The notes under the pieces are model-generated. The model made no database searches, was not told the origin of the DNA, and worked only from the letters and a program-made list of their open reading frames with translations. The translations under genes were made by a program, and so were the position numbers. A stretch of DNA of 64,000 nucleotides. It comes from Parapedobacter tibetensis. Its GTDB lineage: Bacteria; Bacteroidota; Bacteroidia; Sphingobacteriales; Sphingobacteriaceae. The first letter of the stretch is position 1, and every line of letters starts with the position of its first letter. This document shows positions 24,391 to 33,828 of this stretch, in pieces. The stretch lies in NCBI RefSeq assembly GCF_024643205.1, contig NZ_JAMKQJ010000006.1, positions 248,001-312,000 on the forward strand, read 5' to 3'.

Positions 24391-25227
24391 TTATCCTTTG
24401 GAAGTCGTATCTTTTTCCATTGTAAGTTCACGTGTTTTGAGCACGATAAAATATTCATAGATGGATTGGAGGGTGGCATATGTAGTGCCGGCGACACCAT
24501 CAAGAAATGCCCGACGCCCCAATACCATATATAACCATTTAATGAAAGGTCTGCCCGGCATTTTATAGAAAAGCCCTTTTTGGTGGTAGCGCTTTTCAGA
24601 AAAATCCTTGCTAAATAGTGCCTTTCTCCATGAAAAAGAAATTCCCTTTCCCATATCCTCCAGCCGCATGGCGGCTTCCATATCCGCATAACCCAAGTGG
24701 CGTTGCAACCAATACCGGATGCCTTTGCTGAATGGATAGTGGTCAAGGTATCCAGTAAGCCGTCCCACAGGCCCATCCGGCAGGGATATGGGGTTAACTA
24801 ACCGTTCATAGCGCATTTTATCCGGTTTGAATAAGCGAAGATAATACGGAGAGATCTGTGCATGTTTGAGCCATTGGCCATTCCACGCAAAATCACGTCG
24901 TTGTATTTCGTAGGCAACTGCTTCCCCCTTATCGCCATCAAACGCCGATAACGATTGCCTAAAACTATCCGATACCCGTTCATCCGCATCGATATACAGT
25001 ACCCATGGGTTTTTGAATGGAATGTTGGCCAGCCCCCAATTCTGGTGTGCCGACCAATTGTCGAATTTGCGTTTGGTGATTTTTGCCCCTGCACCTTCGG
25101 CGATTTCTACGGTACGGTCATCACTATAGGAGTCAAATACATGGATATCATCACACCATGTGACCGATGCCAAGCATCCCGGTAAATCTTGTTCTTCGTT
25201 TTTTGTCAATATCAATACAGACACCAT
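24391..25227 (-). CDS. GT2 family glycosyltransferase (WaaE/KdtX-like)
   Basis: 278 residues, GT-A fold. MVSVLILTKNEEQDLPGCL is the nucleotide-sugar start, DDIHVFDSYSDD gives the first aspartates and VLYIDADERV the DxD-type motif near 96-105. The later part (PIKWLYMVLGRRAFLDG-like segment near 240-256) resembles the C-terminal end of lipopolysaccharide core beta-glycosyltransferases. It would add one residue of the repeat unit from an NDP-sugar. It lies 33 bases after the end of the next gene's intergenic repeat; both neighbours are polysaccharide genes. Confidence 0.85.
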   Translation of the reverse strand: MVSVLILTKNEEQDLPGCLASVTWCDDIHVFDSYSDDRTVEIAEGAGAKITKRKFDNWSAHQNWGLANIPFKNPWVLYIDADERVSDSFRQSLSAFDGDKGEAVAYEIQRRDFAWNGQWLKHAQISPYYLRLFKPDKMRYERLVNPISLPDGPVGRLTGYLDHYPFSKGIRYWLQRHLGYADMEAAMRLEDMGKGISFSWRKALFSKDFSEKRYHQKGLFYKMPGRPFIKWLYMVLGRRAFLDGVAGTTYATLQSIYEYFIVLKTRELTMEKDTTSKG

Positions 25228-25239
25228 ATTCTTGTTATT

Positions 25240-25287
25240 TTAGCTTTTATCAATTAGCTTTCAGCTATTGGGCATCAGCTATCAGCA
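25240..25287. repeat. Dispersed intergenic repeat, diverged copy 4
   Basis: Contains ATTAGCTTTCAGCTATTG and then GGCATCAGCTATCAGC in the gap before the GT2 gene. Its reverse orientation resembles 12560-12590 at about two thirds of positions. Internal direct repeats of CAGCTAT are visible. Confidence 0.25.
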
Positions 25288-25309
25288 AACAACCTGCTAT
25301 TTAAAATCA

Positions 25310-25855
25310 TTAATCACTCATCATCCGCTCCTTTATGGGTTTACAGGGATGCCCTGCACATATCGTCCAAGGCGGCATATCCTTGGTAACGACCGATCTC
25401 GCCCCGATGACTGCTCCTTCGCCAATGGTAACCCCTGGATGTATGAACGCTTCGGCAGTAATCCATGCACTGTCCTTGATGTATATGGGTTTGGTAAATA
25501 GCGGATGCCCCTGTTTTGTGTAATCATGCGTCCCTGTGCAGACATACACCCCCTGTGAAACAACAGCTCGCTTCCCGATGTAAATTTTCCCTTGTGAGTA
25601 TAGGTTTGCCCCATCTCCCACGCCACACTCATCACCGAGATCAAGGTTCCATGGTGCCCAAATCTTAACGGCAGGGTAAACATGAACACCCTTGCCCACC
25701 TTGGCGCCAAATACACGCAATATGAGGGAACGCCATGCATGCAGTGGGCGCGGTGAAAACCGGAAAAATATAAAATAAACCACACTCCATAGCACCCTGG
25801 CCAACCTATCGGTGAGCGGGAATGATGCGCCTGTATAAGTGTCCTGATTAACCAT
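25310..25855 (-). CDS. wcaF: WcaF-type acetyltransferase
   Basis: 181 residues. The C-terminal two thirds is a left-handed beta helix of hexapeptide repeats (IGKRAVVSQGVYVCTGTHDY, VTIGEGAVIGARSVV) ending with the closing motif AGHPCKPIKER. The N-terminal WRSLILRVFGAKVGKGVHVYP is typical of colanic acid acetyltransferase WcaF. It would acetylate a sugar, often fucose, using acetyl-CoA. It sits three bases from the adjacent GT4 gene. Together with WcaI and WcaJ this supports a colanic-acid-like repeat unit. Confidence 0.86.
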   Translation of the reverse strand: MVNQDTYTGASFPLTDRLARVLWSVVYFIFFRFSPRPLHAWRSLILRVFGAKVGKGVHVYPAVKIWAPWNLDLGDECGVGDGANLYSQGKIYIGKRAVVSQGVYVCTGTHDYTKQGHPLFTKPIYIKDSAWITAEAFIHPGVTIGEGAVIGARSVVTKDMPPWTICAGHPCKPIKERMMSD

Positions 25856-25858
25856 ATG

Positions 25859-27046
25859 TTAAGCATTAACTAAAACGTCAGCCATACGTTTGGCCGCTTG
25901 TTCAGTGGTGAAATATTTTTGATAAGTAGCTTTTGCTCGTTCACCCATTAAGGTACGTTCTTCGATGCGCAGGGCAGACCAGGCTGTAAACAACCGTAAT
26001 ACTCCGTTTGGTGAGTCTTCCTCCACAATGCCACCTCCTTCTTGCGCTATTTCCTTCCAAATGTTCACTTGCTTGCTGATGAGCACGGGCTTCCCGCAGG
26101 CTAAGGCCTCTACCACCGCGATGCCGAAATTCTCTTGGTGACTGGGCAATACGAACGCTTCACAACTGCGGAAGGCTCCCCACTTGACCGCTCCGGTCAG
26201 CATACCGGTGAAGACAATATCTGTATCTTCCGCAGCCATCTGTTTGACCACCTGGCCAAATTCGGTCTCCAATCCCGGACCTGCCACCACCAATAAAGGC
26301 AGCTCCTGCGTCGTTGTTTTTTTCAGTTCCCGATAGGCCTTGATGAGCAAATCAACCCCTTTCTTTTCATGGATACGGCTCAGGAACAGCATAAAGGGCT
26401 TTCCTTGTATTTGGGGAAAACGGCGTTGGAAATCTTGCTTTGCTTGTTCATCGATGACCAACGGTGGGGGAGTGATGCCATAACCAATGTTGAGCTCCCT
26501 TTTAGGACGATAGGGTGAAAAAGGAAGTTTGGCCAATTGCAGTTCGGCCTCGCATGTAAAAAGTAGGCCATCGGCCCCGTTGATGACCTTATGCTCCAAC
26601 AATCTCCAGTAAAGCCAGTTTCTAATTGCTTTCAACCTACGTCCGCTCGCCTGTTGGAAATAGGGATCGAGCATACCGTGAGGCATCACATAGATGGCGG
26701 GTACATGTCCATTCTGGTTTGATCTCCGATACCGGGTTATTGCTTTATGGGAGGCATAGCTATGGTATTGCCATAGACCATGTATAATTACCGCATCATA
26801 ATGATGAATATTGTCGAACAACCAACGTTCCAAACCGGGCTGATACGCCCACGAACCCTTGCCTTGGCCTAAGGCGTGGATGACAAAAGGATCTTTTCCC
26901 AAGAAATCTGCTTGGGGGTCATCAAGGCAGGCCACTTCATTTTCAATCCCCAATTGCTGGAGTGCAGGAATGGAGTTGCGTATGCCTTGGCAGGGACCGC
27001 CATGCCGTGGATCCATACTCGATATAATACGTAACGTTCTCATCAA
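25859..27046 (-). CDS. GT4 family glycosyltransferase
   Basis: 395 residues, GT-B fold. N-terminal RIISSMDPRHGGPCQGIRNS is the acceptor-side loop; the donor half shows MLFLSRIHEKKGVDLLIKAY (about 219-238), VAGPG and the E-x7-E motif in SHQENFGIAVVEALACGKPV (about 300-319). A retaining transferase of the sucrose-synthase/WcaL-like family. It follows the acyltransferase gene at 27066 by 19 bases. The sugar added is unknown. Confidence 0.85.
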   Translation of the reverse strand: MMRTLRIISSMDPRHGGPCQGIRNSIPALQQLGIENEVACLDDPQADFLGKDPFVIHALGQGKGSWAYQPGLERWLFDNIHHYDAVIIHGLWQYHSYASHKAITRYRRSNQNGHVPAIYVMPHGMLDPYFQQASGRRLKAIRNWLYWRLLEHKVINGADGLLFTCEAELQLAKLPFSPYRPKRELNIGYGITPPPLVIDEQAKQDFQRRFPQIQGKPFMLFLSRIHEKKGVDLLIKAYRELKKTTTQELPLLVVAGPGLETEFGQVVKQMAAEDTDIVFTGMLTGAVKWGAFRSCEAFVLPSHQENFGIAVVEALACGKPVLISKQVNIWKEIAQEGGGIVEEDSPNGVLRLFTAWSALRIEERTLMGERAKATYQKYFTTEQAAKRMADVLVNA

Positions 27047-27065
27047 TTATCGCTCCTTTTTGTTG

Positions 27066-27731
27066 TTAAAAAACAAACCCTTCTTCACGTGTAAAATATT
27101 TATATGTTTTGTCCAAATGTTTCACAAATTTGGTAGGTACACCCGCATATAACCCCCATTCATCATCGTATGCTTTGTTAAGCAATGATTTTGCTCCCAG
27201 GACCGAATATGCAGGCAGCTTTGACCCGCCAAGTACAGTTACATTGGTGCCAATAAAGCAATAGTCGCCAATGGAGATGGGAGAGCTGTCCTGCCTATTA
27301 TGATAGATATCTATTGAATGCGTAAGGAATTGCGATTGGTAGCCGGCTATTGTTACAAATCGACCGATAACGATGCTATTTGTACAATCCAGATGATGCT
27401 GTTTCGTAACGGCAGAATGATCTCCGACAATAAGTTTTGGTTCCCGTTGTCCGATTTGATGCGCAAAGTGCTTCGAGTTGGCAGACCCAGGGAATCCCGT
27501 AATCCAATTACTCCTTCCAATTGAAGCGTTCATTCCCAGTTCAATATAGTCCAGATGTACGCCTACTGTCAGGTGCCCGATTTTCGAACGTTCCTTCATG
27601 ACCAACTTCTGGGGAAATACCCATGCCCATCCAATTTTGGCCGTTGGGTGGATTTCATAGCCAAACCAACTAATGAGTAGCTTTCTTCGCAGACTCCAAG
27701 GCAAAAGGAAGGAAATGAATTTTTTAAGCAT
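27066..27731 (-). CDS. Left-handed beta-helix acyltransferase (LbH family)
   Basis: 221 residues with hexapeptide repeats starting at about 27 (IHPTAKIGWAWVFPQKLVM) and running to KLPAYSVLGAKSLLN near 185; the end GLYAGVPTKFVK is a typical closing loop. A middle section GSANSKHFAHQIGQREPKLIVGDHS breaks the repeat regularity and may form the substrate cleft. A basic hydrophobic N terminus (LKKFISFLLPWSLRRKLL) could bind the membrane. It probably O-acetylates a sugar of the polymer; serine acetyltransferase is ruled out by length and context. Ten bases from the next gene. Confidence 0.75.
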   Translation of the reverse strand: MLKKFISFLLPWSLRRKLLISWFGYEIHPTAKIGWAWVFPQKLVMKERSKIGHLTVGVHLDYIELGMNASIGRSNWITGFPGSANSKHFAHQIGQREPKLIVGDHSAVTKQHHLDCTNSIVIGRFVTIAGYQSQFLTHSIDIYHNRQDSSPISIGDYCFIGTNVTVLGGSKLPAYSVLGAKSLLNKAYDDEWGLYAGVPTKFVKHLDKTYKYFTREEGFVF

Positions 27732-27741
27732 ATCTCGTATA

Positions 27742-28890
27742 TTATTCCTGATATAAATTGATAAATTTCTTAATCAGCAGCTTATTATCAAACCGTTTAC
27801 AGTTTTCAAATCCTTGTTGTATCATTCGTTCTCTAACTGTTGGTTGAAGCAGCTGGAGAAAGGCATCGGCAAACGCATCCTTATTGTATGGATCTGCATG
27901 TAATGCAGTTCCGTTACTGATTTCGGGCATGGGTTCGATATTGCTGGCAATAACAGGTGCGCCACAAGCTTGCGCCTCGATCAAAGGCCAGCCAAAGCCC
28001 TCACTGAAGGAAGGAAAAACGAATGCCTCACATGCACTATATAAGGCCACAAGCATCTGATGGTCTGGCTTTACCACGGAAATTACACGGTCTTTCAAAC
28101 CAAGTTTTTCGATATGGCTGGCCAATGCCTGATCGATAGGCTGTCCGGCAAAACAGATAAAGCCATCCCACCGTGTGTCGATCGCATCAATCATATCGAC
28201 CACCATTTTCCTATTTTTCCTCGGTAATGACGAACCCACATGAAGTATGTAAGATTGGTCTGGTGAGATCTTGCATCTTTCAAGGAATGGTAAACATTCC
28301 GCCTTATCCATTGGTTTGAAAGGCGCATTGAAAGAATTGTGGACGACTTTCCATTTTTTTTCGGATTGCCGATGGCCATTGACTGCCAATGTGGTTAATT
28401 GGTTCATGGTAAATTGAGATACGCTGGCGAGCCTTTTTGCGTGCGTGAGGTTCTTCAGTATCCATTTTTGGAGGATAATACCCGTTTTGCTGGCTGGACA
28501 ATACGCATCGGCAAAACCCAATGCCCCGCGTATGGCTAAGACATCATGACAAGTGATTCCACTCCTTGAGGCGGGCAAGGATGCAAGGTAAGGTGCATTC
28601 GAATGATCACATACGTGGAAAAACACATTTTTTCTTCTATATTTCGGCTTGAGCAGTCGCAGTTTTAATAGGGTAGGAAAAATAATCCACTTATCTAAAT
28701 AACCAAGCCATTTGCTTAGCCCTGTAGTCGTAGAAATTCGGCCTTTAGCAAAGAAAACCGGAGGTTTCCACAGCTTGACAGGGATATTTTCGGAAATTAA
28801 TCCATGGTGGAGGTTAGTTGCGTACTTAGTCATACTCTCCTGTCTATCCAGCGGATAATTACCTATCAAGATGATTTGATCTATTTCCAT
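27742..28890 (-). CDS. GT4 family glycosyltransferase
   Basis: 382 residues from the ATG at 28888-28890 (MEIDQIILIGNYPLD); a longer frame to 28932 overlaps the upstream gene and lacks homology-like residues. Motifs: ILHVGSSLPRKNRKMVVDM (about 215-233) and EAFVFPSFSEGFGWPLIEAQACGAPVIAS (about 297-325), the GT4 donor site with E-x7-E. It resembles mannosyltransferases of capsule clusters (WbdA/WbpY type). The upstream gene ends nine bases away. Donor is not predictable, though GDP-mannose is available from the fucose pathway. Confidence 0.84.
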   Translation of the reverse strand: MEIDQIILIGNYPLDRQESMTKYATNLHHGLISENIPVKLWKPPVFFAKGRISTTTGLSKWLGYLDKWIIFPTLLKLRLLKPKYRRKNVFFHVCDHSNAPYLASLPASRSGITCHDVLAIRGALGFADAYCPASKTGIILQKWILKNLTHAKRLASVSQFTMNQLTTLAVNGHRQSEKKWKVVHNSFNAPFKPMDKAECLPFLERCKISPDQSYILHVGSSLPRKNRKMVVDMIDAIDTRWDGFICFAGQPIDQALASHIEKLGLKDRVISVVKPDHQMLVALYSACEAFVFPSFSEGFGWPLIEAQACGAPVIASNIEPMPEISNGTALHADPYNKDAFADAFLQLLQPTVRERMIQQGFENCKRFDNKLLIKKFINLYQE

Positions 28891-28898
28891 TTCACAAA

Positions 28899-29939
28899 TT
28901 AGCTTTTTAAACGATTTAGAATGGCGGCACAAATATCCTCGTTGCCTACTTTCAGTTGTTTAACTTTCTCATTTCCAGCTTTACGGATACGCTCTCTTTG
29001 TTGGTCGTCTGATAAGATTTTTCTGCATACCTCAATGCATTCTTCTTCATCATTCCAGAAAACAGCTTCCTCGTTTTCTTTATACATATTGAGATGAACG
29101 GATGTCCGCTGCGCACAAAGCAAACCACCGGCATAGGTAGTTTCGACAGATCTACGGGTATGTAAATCCCTATTACCATGTGATAGCATCCCAATACAGA
29201 TTTTAGCACCTTGCATGGCCGCTACATAATCCCTACCACCAAGCGAACCACCCCGGTGGTACGCTTTCAACACATTCCAAAGCGGTGACTTGGACCAACG
29301 AGTACCCCAAATGCTGACAGGTAGGCCGGCACTGACCAGTTTCAATAGGAATTCATCACGCTTCTCATTGCGCATCCATGTACCGATAAAGGCTACTTCA
29401 GACTTGAACTCGGCTGGTATATCCTCAGGACTATTAAACGGCTTATGGGCTATTTCATCATAAGACATGTGTAATCTTAAAATATCACCGGCTCCATGTT
29501 TACGTAACTCGTTTTCGGCTTTCTCCAACCGAACAACGCACAAATTATAATATGGCAACGCTTTCAATAAGGAATTGAATCGGCGCCCATCGCGTTTTCC
29601 AGTTGGATCATCATTGTTGTATAGAATAATGGGGCAACCAAGGGTTTTTAGGATCTTGATGCATTCAGGGCCAAGGAGTTCACCACTGTTTACCCATATC
29701 GTATCCATACCATCTACTCCGTCTATTATCTGACGTATCCAATTGCTTATTTTGGATTGGAGAAATCGGTACCCGGTGCGGTAGTGAAACGGTGATAAGT
29801 ATTTTGAAGCCAATACTGTGGCTACGGACTTGTATGGGTCATGCACAACAACTTCATGACCTAACCGTACTAATGCCGTAGCCCTATGGTGGGACGTTGT
29901 ATGCACGTCGTTGTTCCCTATATAAAGAATCTTGGCCAT
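28899..29939 (-). CDS. CgeB-like glycosyltransferase
   Basis: 346 residues. AKILYIGNNDVHTTSHHRATAL at the N terminus and the C-terminal CIGMLSHGNRDLHTRRSVETTYAGGLLCAQR pattern are those of CgeB-like GT-B proteins (glycosyl transferase family 1-like, first seen in spore maturation). Residues RRSVETTYAGG would bind the nucleotide sugar. Such proteins are frequent in capsule and glycoprotein clusters. It abuts the acyltransferase-3 gene (one base apart). The role as a transferase is inferred from fold and place; no substrate can be named. Confidence 0.75.
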   Translation of the reverse strand: MAKILYIGNNDVHTTSHHRATALVRLGHEVVVHDPYKSVATVLASKYLSPFHYRTGYRFLQSKISNWIRQIIDGVDGMDTIWVNSGELLGPECIKILKTLGCPIILYNNDDPTGKRDGRRFNSLLKALPYYNLCVVRLEKAENELRKHGAGDILRLHMSYDEIAHKPFNSPEDIPAEFKSEVAFIGTWMRNEKRDEFLLKLVSAGLPVSIWGTRWSKSPLWNVLKAYHRGGSLGGRDYVAAMQGAKICIGMLSHGNRDLHTRRSVETTYAGGLLCAQRTSVHLNMYKENEEAVFWNDEEECIEVCRKILSDDQQRERIRKAGNEKVKQLKVGNEDICAAILNRLKS

Positions 29940-29940
29940 A

Positions 29941-30960
29941 TCAGGATTTTGAGGTTACGATTTTTGGATACGGGTTCTTGCTAAGAACCCGTTTGAAGTC
30001 GTTGACAGAACCCAATAAGAGCCCTCTGCCGACTGTAGTCTGGCTAATAAGGTAATAAGCAATCAGACAGACACTGATGACTATTACCAAGCGTATATAA
30101 GGGTTGTGCATTGACAAATATGTGTTTGCGGAATATTGCAGCGGCTGGTGAAGGTACATGATGATCATAGACCCCTTGCTCAATTGAGTAAAAGGCTTGG
30201 ACGACCACGATCTTTTTTCCAACATTTTGGCGATGTAGGTAAGTGCCACAATAGCGAAGATTGCAGAGACGAACGTAATAATGGGGATTCCATAGAAATT
30301 GGTTTTGATATTATAGCTGTTACCCGGATAACTGAGCGAAACCAGCAATATGAGGAGTAAAATCATATAGTAGTAGCTATTGAGTCCCATAACATATTTT
30401 TTGTATAGGTAACCAACGTAGAATATCGGAGCTGCGGCAAATACTGCGTTGAGGCTCCATGGTAGCCACACTTTTGGGAAAATCTCGCTATTTATATAAC
30501 TGATCGCTAGAGAAATGGCCATGATTATGATGACTCTTTTTTCCGAATAGCGATTGAGTAACAGGTTCATCAATTGTTGAACAAAAAAGAGACAAGTAAT
30601 AAACCAAAAAACAGCAGTCCATCCGAACAGAAACGGACCACCGATTAAGGGCCTTGCTATGGCTTCTATCCAAGTGTCATTTCCTTTATGTACATTCATA
30701 ATTGCTTGAGGGGTGTAAATAAGGAATAGAAAGCATATATAAGGAACCAACAGGTGTATGATTTTTTTATACAAATAGCCTTTCCAATCTGGCGATGGTT
30801 TAAAAAGAAAGCCAGCCACAAACAAGAATAGCGGCATGCGAATCAACCCAAATGACTCGGGTATGATTCCTCCAATATGGCCAGCCACCACAATGATGAT
30901 ACCTATGCCCTTCAACGTATCAATCCAAATCTGTCTATCTGATTTAATATTTACATCCAT
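29941..30960 (-). CDS. Acyltransferase-3 family membrane protein (OafA/WecH-like)
   Basis: 339 residues, about ten membrane segments. The start QIWIDTLKGIGIIIVVAGH (about 10-28) is the family signature, with the essential histidine in the first helix; FLFVAGFLFKP follows in the second helix. These enzymes carry acetyl or other acyl groups across or along the inner membrane to decorate surface polysaccharide. Together with the WcaF-like and LbH enzymes it makes three predicted acylation activities in the locus. It ends one base before the CgeB-like gene. Confidence 0.82.
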   Translation of the reverse strand: MDVNIKSDRQIWIDTLKGIGIIIVVAGHIGGIIPESFGLIRMPLFLFVAGFLFKPSPDWKGYLYKKIIHLLVPYICFLFLIYTPQAIMNVHKGNDTWIEAIARPLIGGPFLFGWTAVFWFITCLFFVQQLMNLLLNRYSEKRVIIIMAISLAISYINSEIFPKVWLPWSLNAVFAAAPIFYVGYLYKKYVMGLNSYYYMILLLILLVSLSYPGNSYNIKTNFYGIPIITFVSAIFAIVALTYIAKMLEKRSWSSKPFTQLSKGSMIIMYLHQPLQYSANTYLSMHNPYIRLVIVISVCLIAYYLISQTTVGRGLLLGSVNDFKRVLSKNPYPKIVTSKS

Positions 30961-30974
30961 GATTGTTCACTATA

Positions 30975-32630
30975 TTACTTCATGAAACGAGTTAAGAGCC
31001 TTGCACAAGCGCTAATCATCCAGTATAGGAGTACCATCTGTATCCAACCCCGTATGATATACGCGAATATATTCATCACATTAGTGGAGATGGAAGACAA
31101 GGACAGGAACATGAAAATACTGGTTATCGACAACAACCCAGCAAGGCTGATATAGGTGCGTAGCCGTGTAGGGGAGGTTATGGTAACCGTCCTTACGAAT
31201 AAGTCCAATAAATAGTATACTGGAATCATCGCTAATCCCAATATCAGAAGGTACCACCAACCAAAGGAAGCCATTCCCACACCCGAAAATTGCCCCACAC
31301 GCAAACCGCCTCTCAAATAACTTTGGTTGGAAAGGGCTAACAAGTAGTCTGCGGAGGAATAAGGTAAAATTTTTGATTTATCTATTTCAAGACCTATGAA
31401 ATCCAGTATAGGTTGTGGAAAGACAATCAAAAACCGCTGGATACTATATTGTCTCATGAGCGGACTTACGCCCTCTAATTGTTCAGCATGCCTAAGACAT
31501 AGGTCATTGAATTTAAGATTGCAGAATCTCGCTAGAAATATGTTGTCAAAGTAATGCTCGTCCCAATCTGTAGAAATCGCGCTTTGTGACGCCTTGTTTT
31601 TATAGTCTCGTAATGCATCCTTATCTTGGTATGCTTCCAAGGTCAATTCAATCAATTGCTGGCTAGAAACACTGCCACGCTGTCCGCGCACTACCACCAT
31701 GGCCGTGCCAAGGTCCGATAGTGGCCCAGTAATGATATAAAATACCAATAATCCCAGAAGAAAATTCCTTGGTGTGAATATCTTGTAATTGAATTTTCCC
31801 ATTAGCAACCCAAGAAAATAACCAATACCGATGGAAGTAAATCCCATCATGAAGGCACCCCGACTATTCCGACCGATACTGATAATAAAGAGGAGGACCG
31901 TGTATATTAATAACTCATAGATGATGCGCTTGCGGTCGGCGTGTTTATTGCCGAACATTCTGCTTAATGGGATAAAATACGGAGCATACGCAAAGGGTAC
32001 AAGCCCTTGAATTACGGCGTTACCTCCACCAGATTCCCCATCGTTACCACTTCCCTTCACGATGAAATGGATAAAAAACATCGATGCCAACCCGATGAAG
32101 CCTATAACCCAAATCTGACGGTCTGATGGTTGTTTGTATAAATGGAGGCGGGCCAACATACGCTGGATTTTCAATTTTGAGTTCGGCTTGCGTTTTTGGA
32201 CGTATACGTAGCCTTGATGGCATAGAATTAATACAATAAACGAACTCAATGAATGGGTAAATACGTCATAAGGTACTTCTAAATTATACACCAACGGTTT
32301 ACCCTCTAATAGTGTGAATAGTATAGGTAGGTAAAATTGGGTAATCGAAAAACCTATAATGAGGAACGTGGAGAGCGTAAAGCGGGAAAGCAAAGATCTT
32401 GTAAGTACAAAAGAAGTGGTTATATGCCAAGCCACCAAAACACAAATAACTGCAAAAATATTTTTGGCGCTTCCAAAAAACACGCATTGCAGTACTGCGG
32501 AAAGTATTATGCCATACCAACTCCATTTGATAAATAACCCCAGAAACCCGCCTGTCCTTGTACGGACCGTAGTGTTCGTCCTTTTGAGAATGGGGGATAG
32601 GGGAATGGTATGTTGCTTTCCTAACTGCAT
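30975..32630 (-). CDS. wzy: Polysaccharide polymerase candidate (Wzy-like)
   Basis: 551 residues with about twelve hydrophobic helices and one long extracytoplasmic loop at about 315-440 (from VRGQRGSVSSQQLIELTLEA to LPYSSADYLLALSN), the shape of O-antigen/capsule polymerases. No sequence motif defines Wzy proteins strongly, so the call rests on topology, length and the absence of another candidate in a locus that has Wzx, Wza and Wzc. It would join repeat units on undecaprenyl pyrophosphate in the periplasm. The arginine-rich loop (GRNSRGAFMMGFTS near 256) fits the proposed catalytic arginines. Flanked tightly by two transferase genes. Confidence 0.65.
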   Translation of the reverse strand: MQLGKQHTIPLSPILKRTNTTVRTRTGGFLGLFIKWSWYGIILSAVLQCVFFGSAKNIFAVICVLVAWHITTSFVLTRSLLSRFTLSTFLIIGFSITQFYLPILFTLLEGKPLVYNLEVPYDVFTHSLSSFIVLILCHQGYVYVQKRKPNSKLKIQRMLARLHLYKQPSDRQIWVIGFIGLASMFFIHFIVKGSGNDGESGGGNAVIQGLVPFAYAPYFIPLSRMFGNKHADRKRIIYELLIYTVLLFIISIGRNSRGAFMMGFTSIGIGYFLGLLMGKFNYKIFTPRNFLLGLLVFYIITGPLSDLGTAMVVVRGQRGSVSSQQLIELTLEAYQDKDALRDYKNKASQSAISTDWDEHYFDNIFLARFCNLKFNDLCLRHAEQLEGVSPLMRQYSIQRFLIVFPQPILDFIGLEIDKSKILPYSSADYLLALSNQSYLRGGLRVGQFSGVGMASFGWWYLLILGLAMIPVYYLLDLFVRTVTITSPTRLRTYISLAGLLSITSIFMFLSLSSISTNVMNIFAYIIRGWIQMVLLYWMISACARLLTRFMK

Positions 32631-32636
32631 AAGCTA

Positions 32637-33800
32637 TCACTGATTTGCCAACAACGACTTAATCGTTCTTACATAATTGGCTCCGTACTGATCCCAACCA
32701 CCTAACGACTTTACTTTTTCCAATGCGTTTTCTCCCATTTGGTCTCGTAATAGCGGTTCATCTGCCAATCGCTGCAACCGTACTTGTATTGCTTCTGATG
32801 AGCGAATTGGAATGACAAATCCTTCTCTTCCATCGGTGATCATGTCTTCCGATCCGGTGTTTGGAGTAGCAATAATTGGACAGCCACAGGCCATGGCTTC
32901 ACCTTGTACCAACGCCAAACCTTCCTCAATACTCGATAAAGCGAATACATGGGCTGAACTGTATATGCTGGGTAGTGATTCATTGGCGACTTGACCCAAA
33001 AAACGTACATGATCCAACGATTCATGACCCAATAGCAACTTAACTTCTTTGGATACTTGGCCAATTACCAGAAATTCCTTGTTCGGATGTGAAAACTGTT
33101 GGAATGCCCGCAACAGATAAATGAACCCTTTCCGAAGCGTAACCGCACCTACCCAAAGCACCGTAAATTTATTCTTTTCTGGATCTTGCAGCCGACTGAA
33201 CCGTTCCAAACGAGCACCGTAGATTACTTTCCGAACTTTATTTTCCGGCACCCCAAGGGATAGAAACGATTGCCTGACAAACTCCGAAGGCACGGTTATC
33301 GCATCCGCCTGCTGATACTCATCAAGCTCCTTTTCGATGATTCTTTTATCAATCCCTTGGTAAGTCAATCCCCATTTTTCGTATTCTTCCTTTAAGATGT
33401 TGTCTTGAAATGTAATATGCGAAGATCCCCTATCACAGATATATTTGCCTCCAAGAGCCTGGGTTTTTCTGCCCGCATGCAAACCTGTTGACGATAACGA
33501 CACAGTTACTCCGGGATTCTTCAACGACGAAGCGACATGTTTGTCAAGGGAATCATGTGCAATCCATGAAAGTTCTTCAGTTAACCAAGATGATTTCCGA
33601 ATTCCCTTGTTCAAGAGAAACATATACGGTGTATGGAACCAAGGGAAATTTTTAATTTTTCCCTTGGGAATGCCCTCTTCATCACGCAGTTTAAATTTAG
33701 GATAACCGGTATATATGTTATCCAATAAATTATGCTTTTCCAACTGCCTGGCTAAATGGAAATGGTGGAACCTGCCAATACAAATTTGAGTTACCTTCAT
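32637..33800 (-). CDS. GT4 family glycosyltransferase
   Basis: 387 residues, GT-B fold. KVTQICIGRFHHFHLARQLEK at the N terminus; FTVLWVGAVTLRKGFIYLLRAFQQF (about 214-238) and FALSSIEEGLALVQGEAMACGCPIIAT (about 295-321) form the donor site. The conserved E-x7-E is present as EEGLALVQGE. It is separated by six bases from the polymerase gene. Function: transfer of one sugar of the repeat unit; acceptor and donor unknown. Confidence 0.84.
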   Translation of the reverse strand: MKVTQICIGRFHHFHLARQLEKHNLLDNIYTGYPKFKLRDEEGIPKGKIKNFPWFHTPYMFLLNKGIRKSSWLTEELSWIAHDSLDKHVASSLKNPGVTVSLSSTGLHAGRKTQALGGKYICDRGSSHITFQDNILKEEYEKWGLTYQGIDKRIIEKELDEYQQADAITVPSEFVRQSFLSLGVPENKVRKVIYGARLERFSRLQDPEKNKFTVLWVGAVTLRKGFIYLLRAFQQFSHPNKEFLVIGQVSKEVKLLLGHESLDHVRFLGQVANESLPSIYSSAHVFALSSIEEGLALVQGEAMACGCPIIATPNTGSEDMITDGREGFVIPIRSSEAIQVRLQRLADEPLLRDQMGENALEKVKSLGGWDQYGANYVRTIKSLLANQ

Positions 33801-33828
33801 CTATTATCGTGTTGGTATTTATTAGCGT

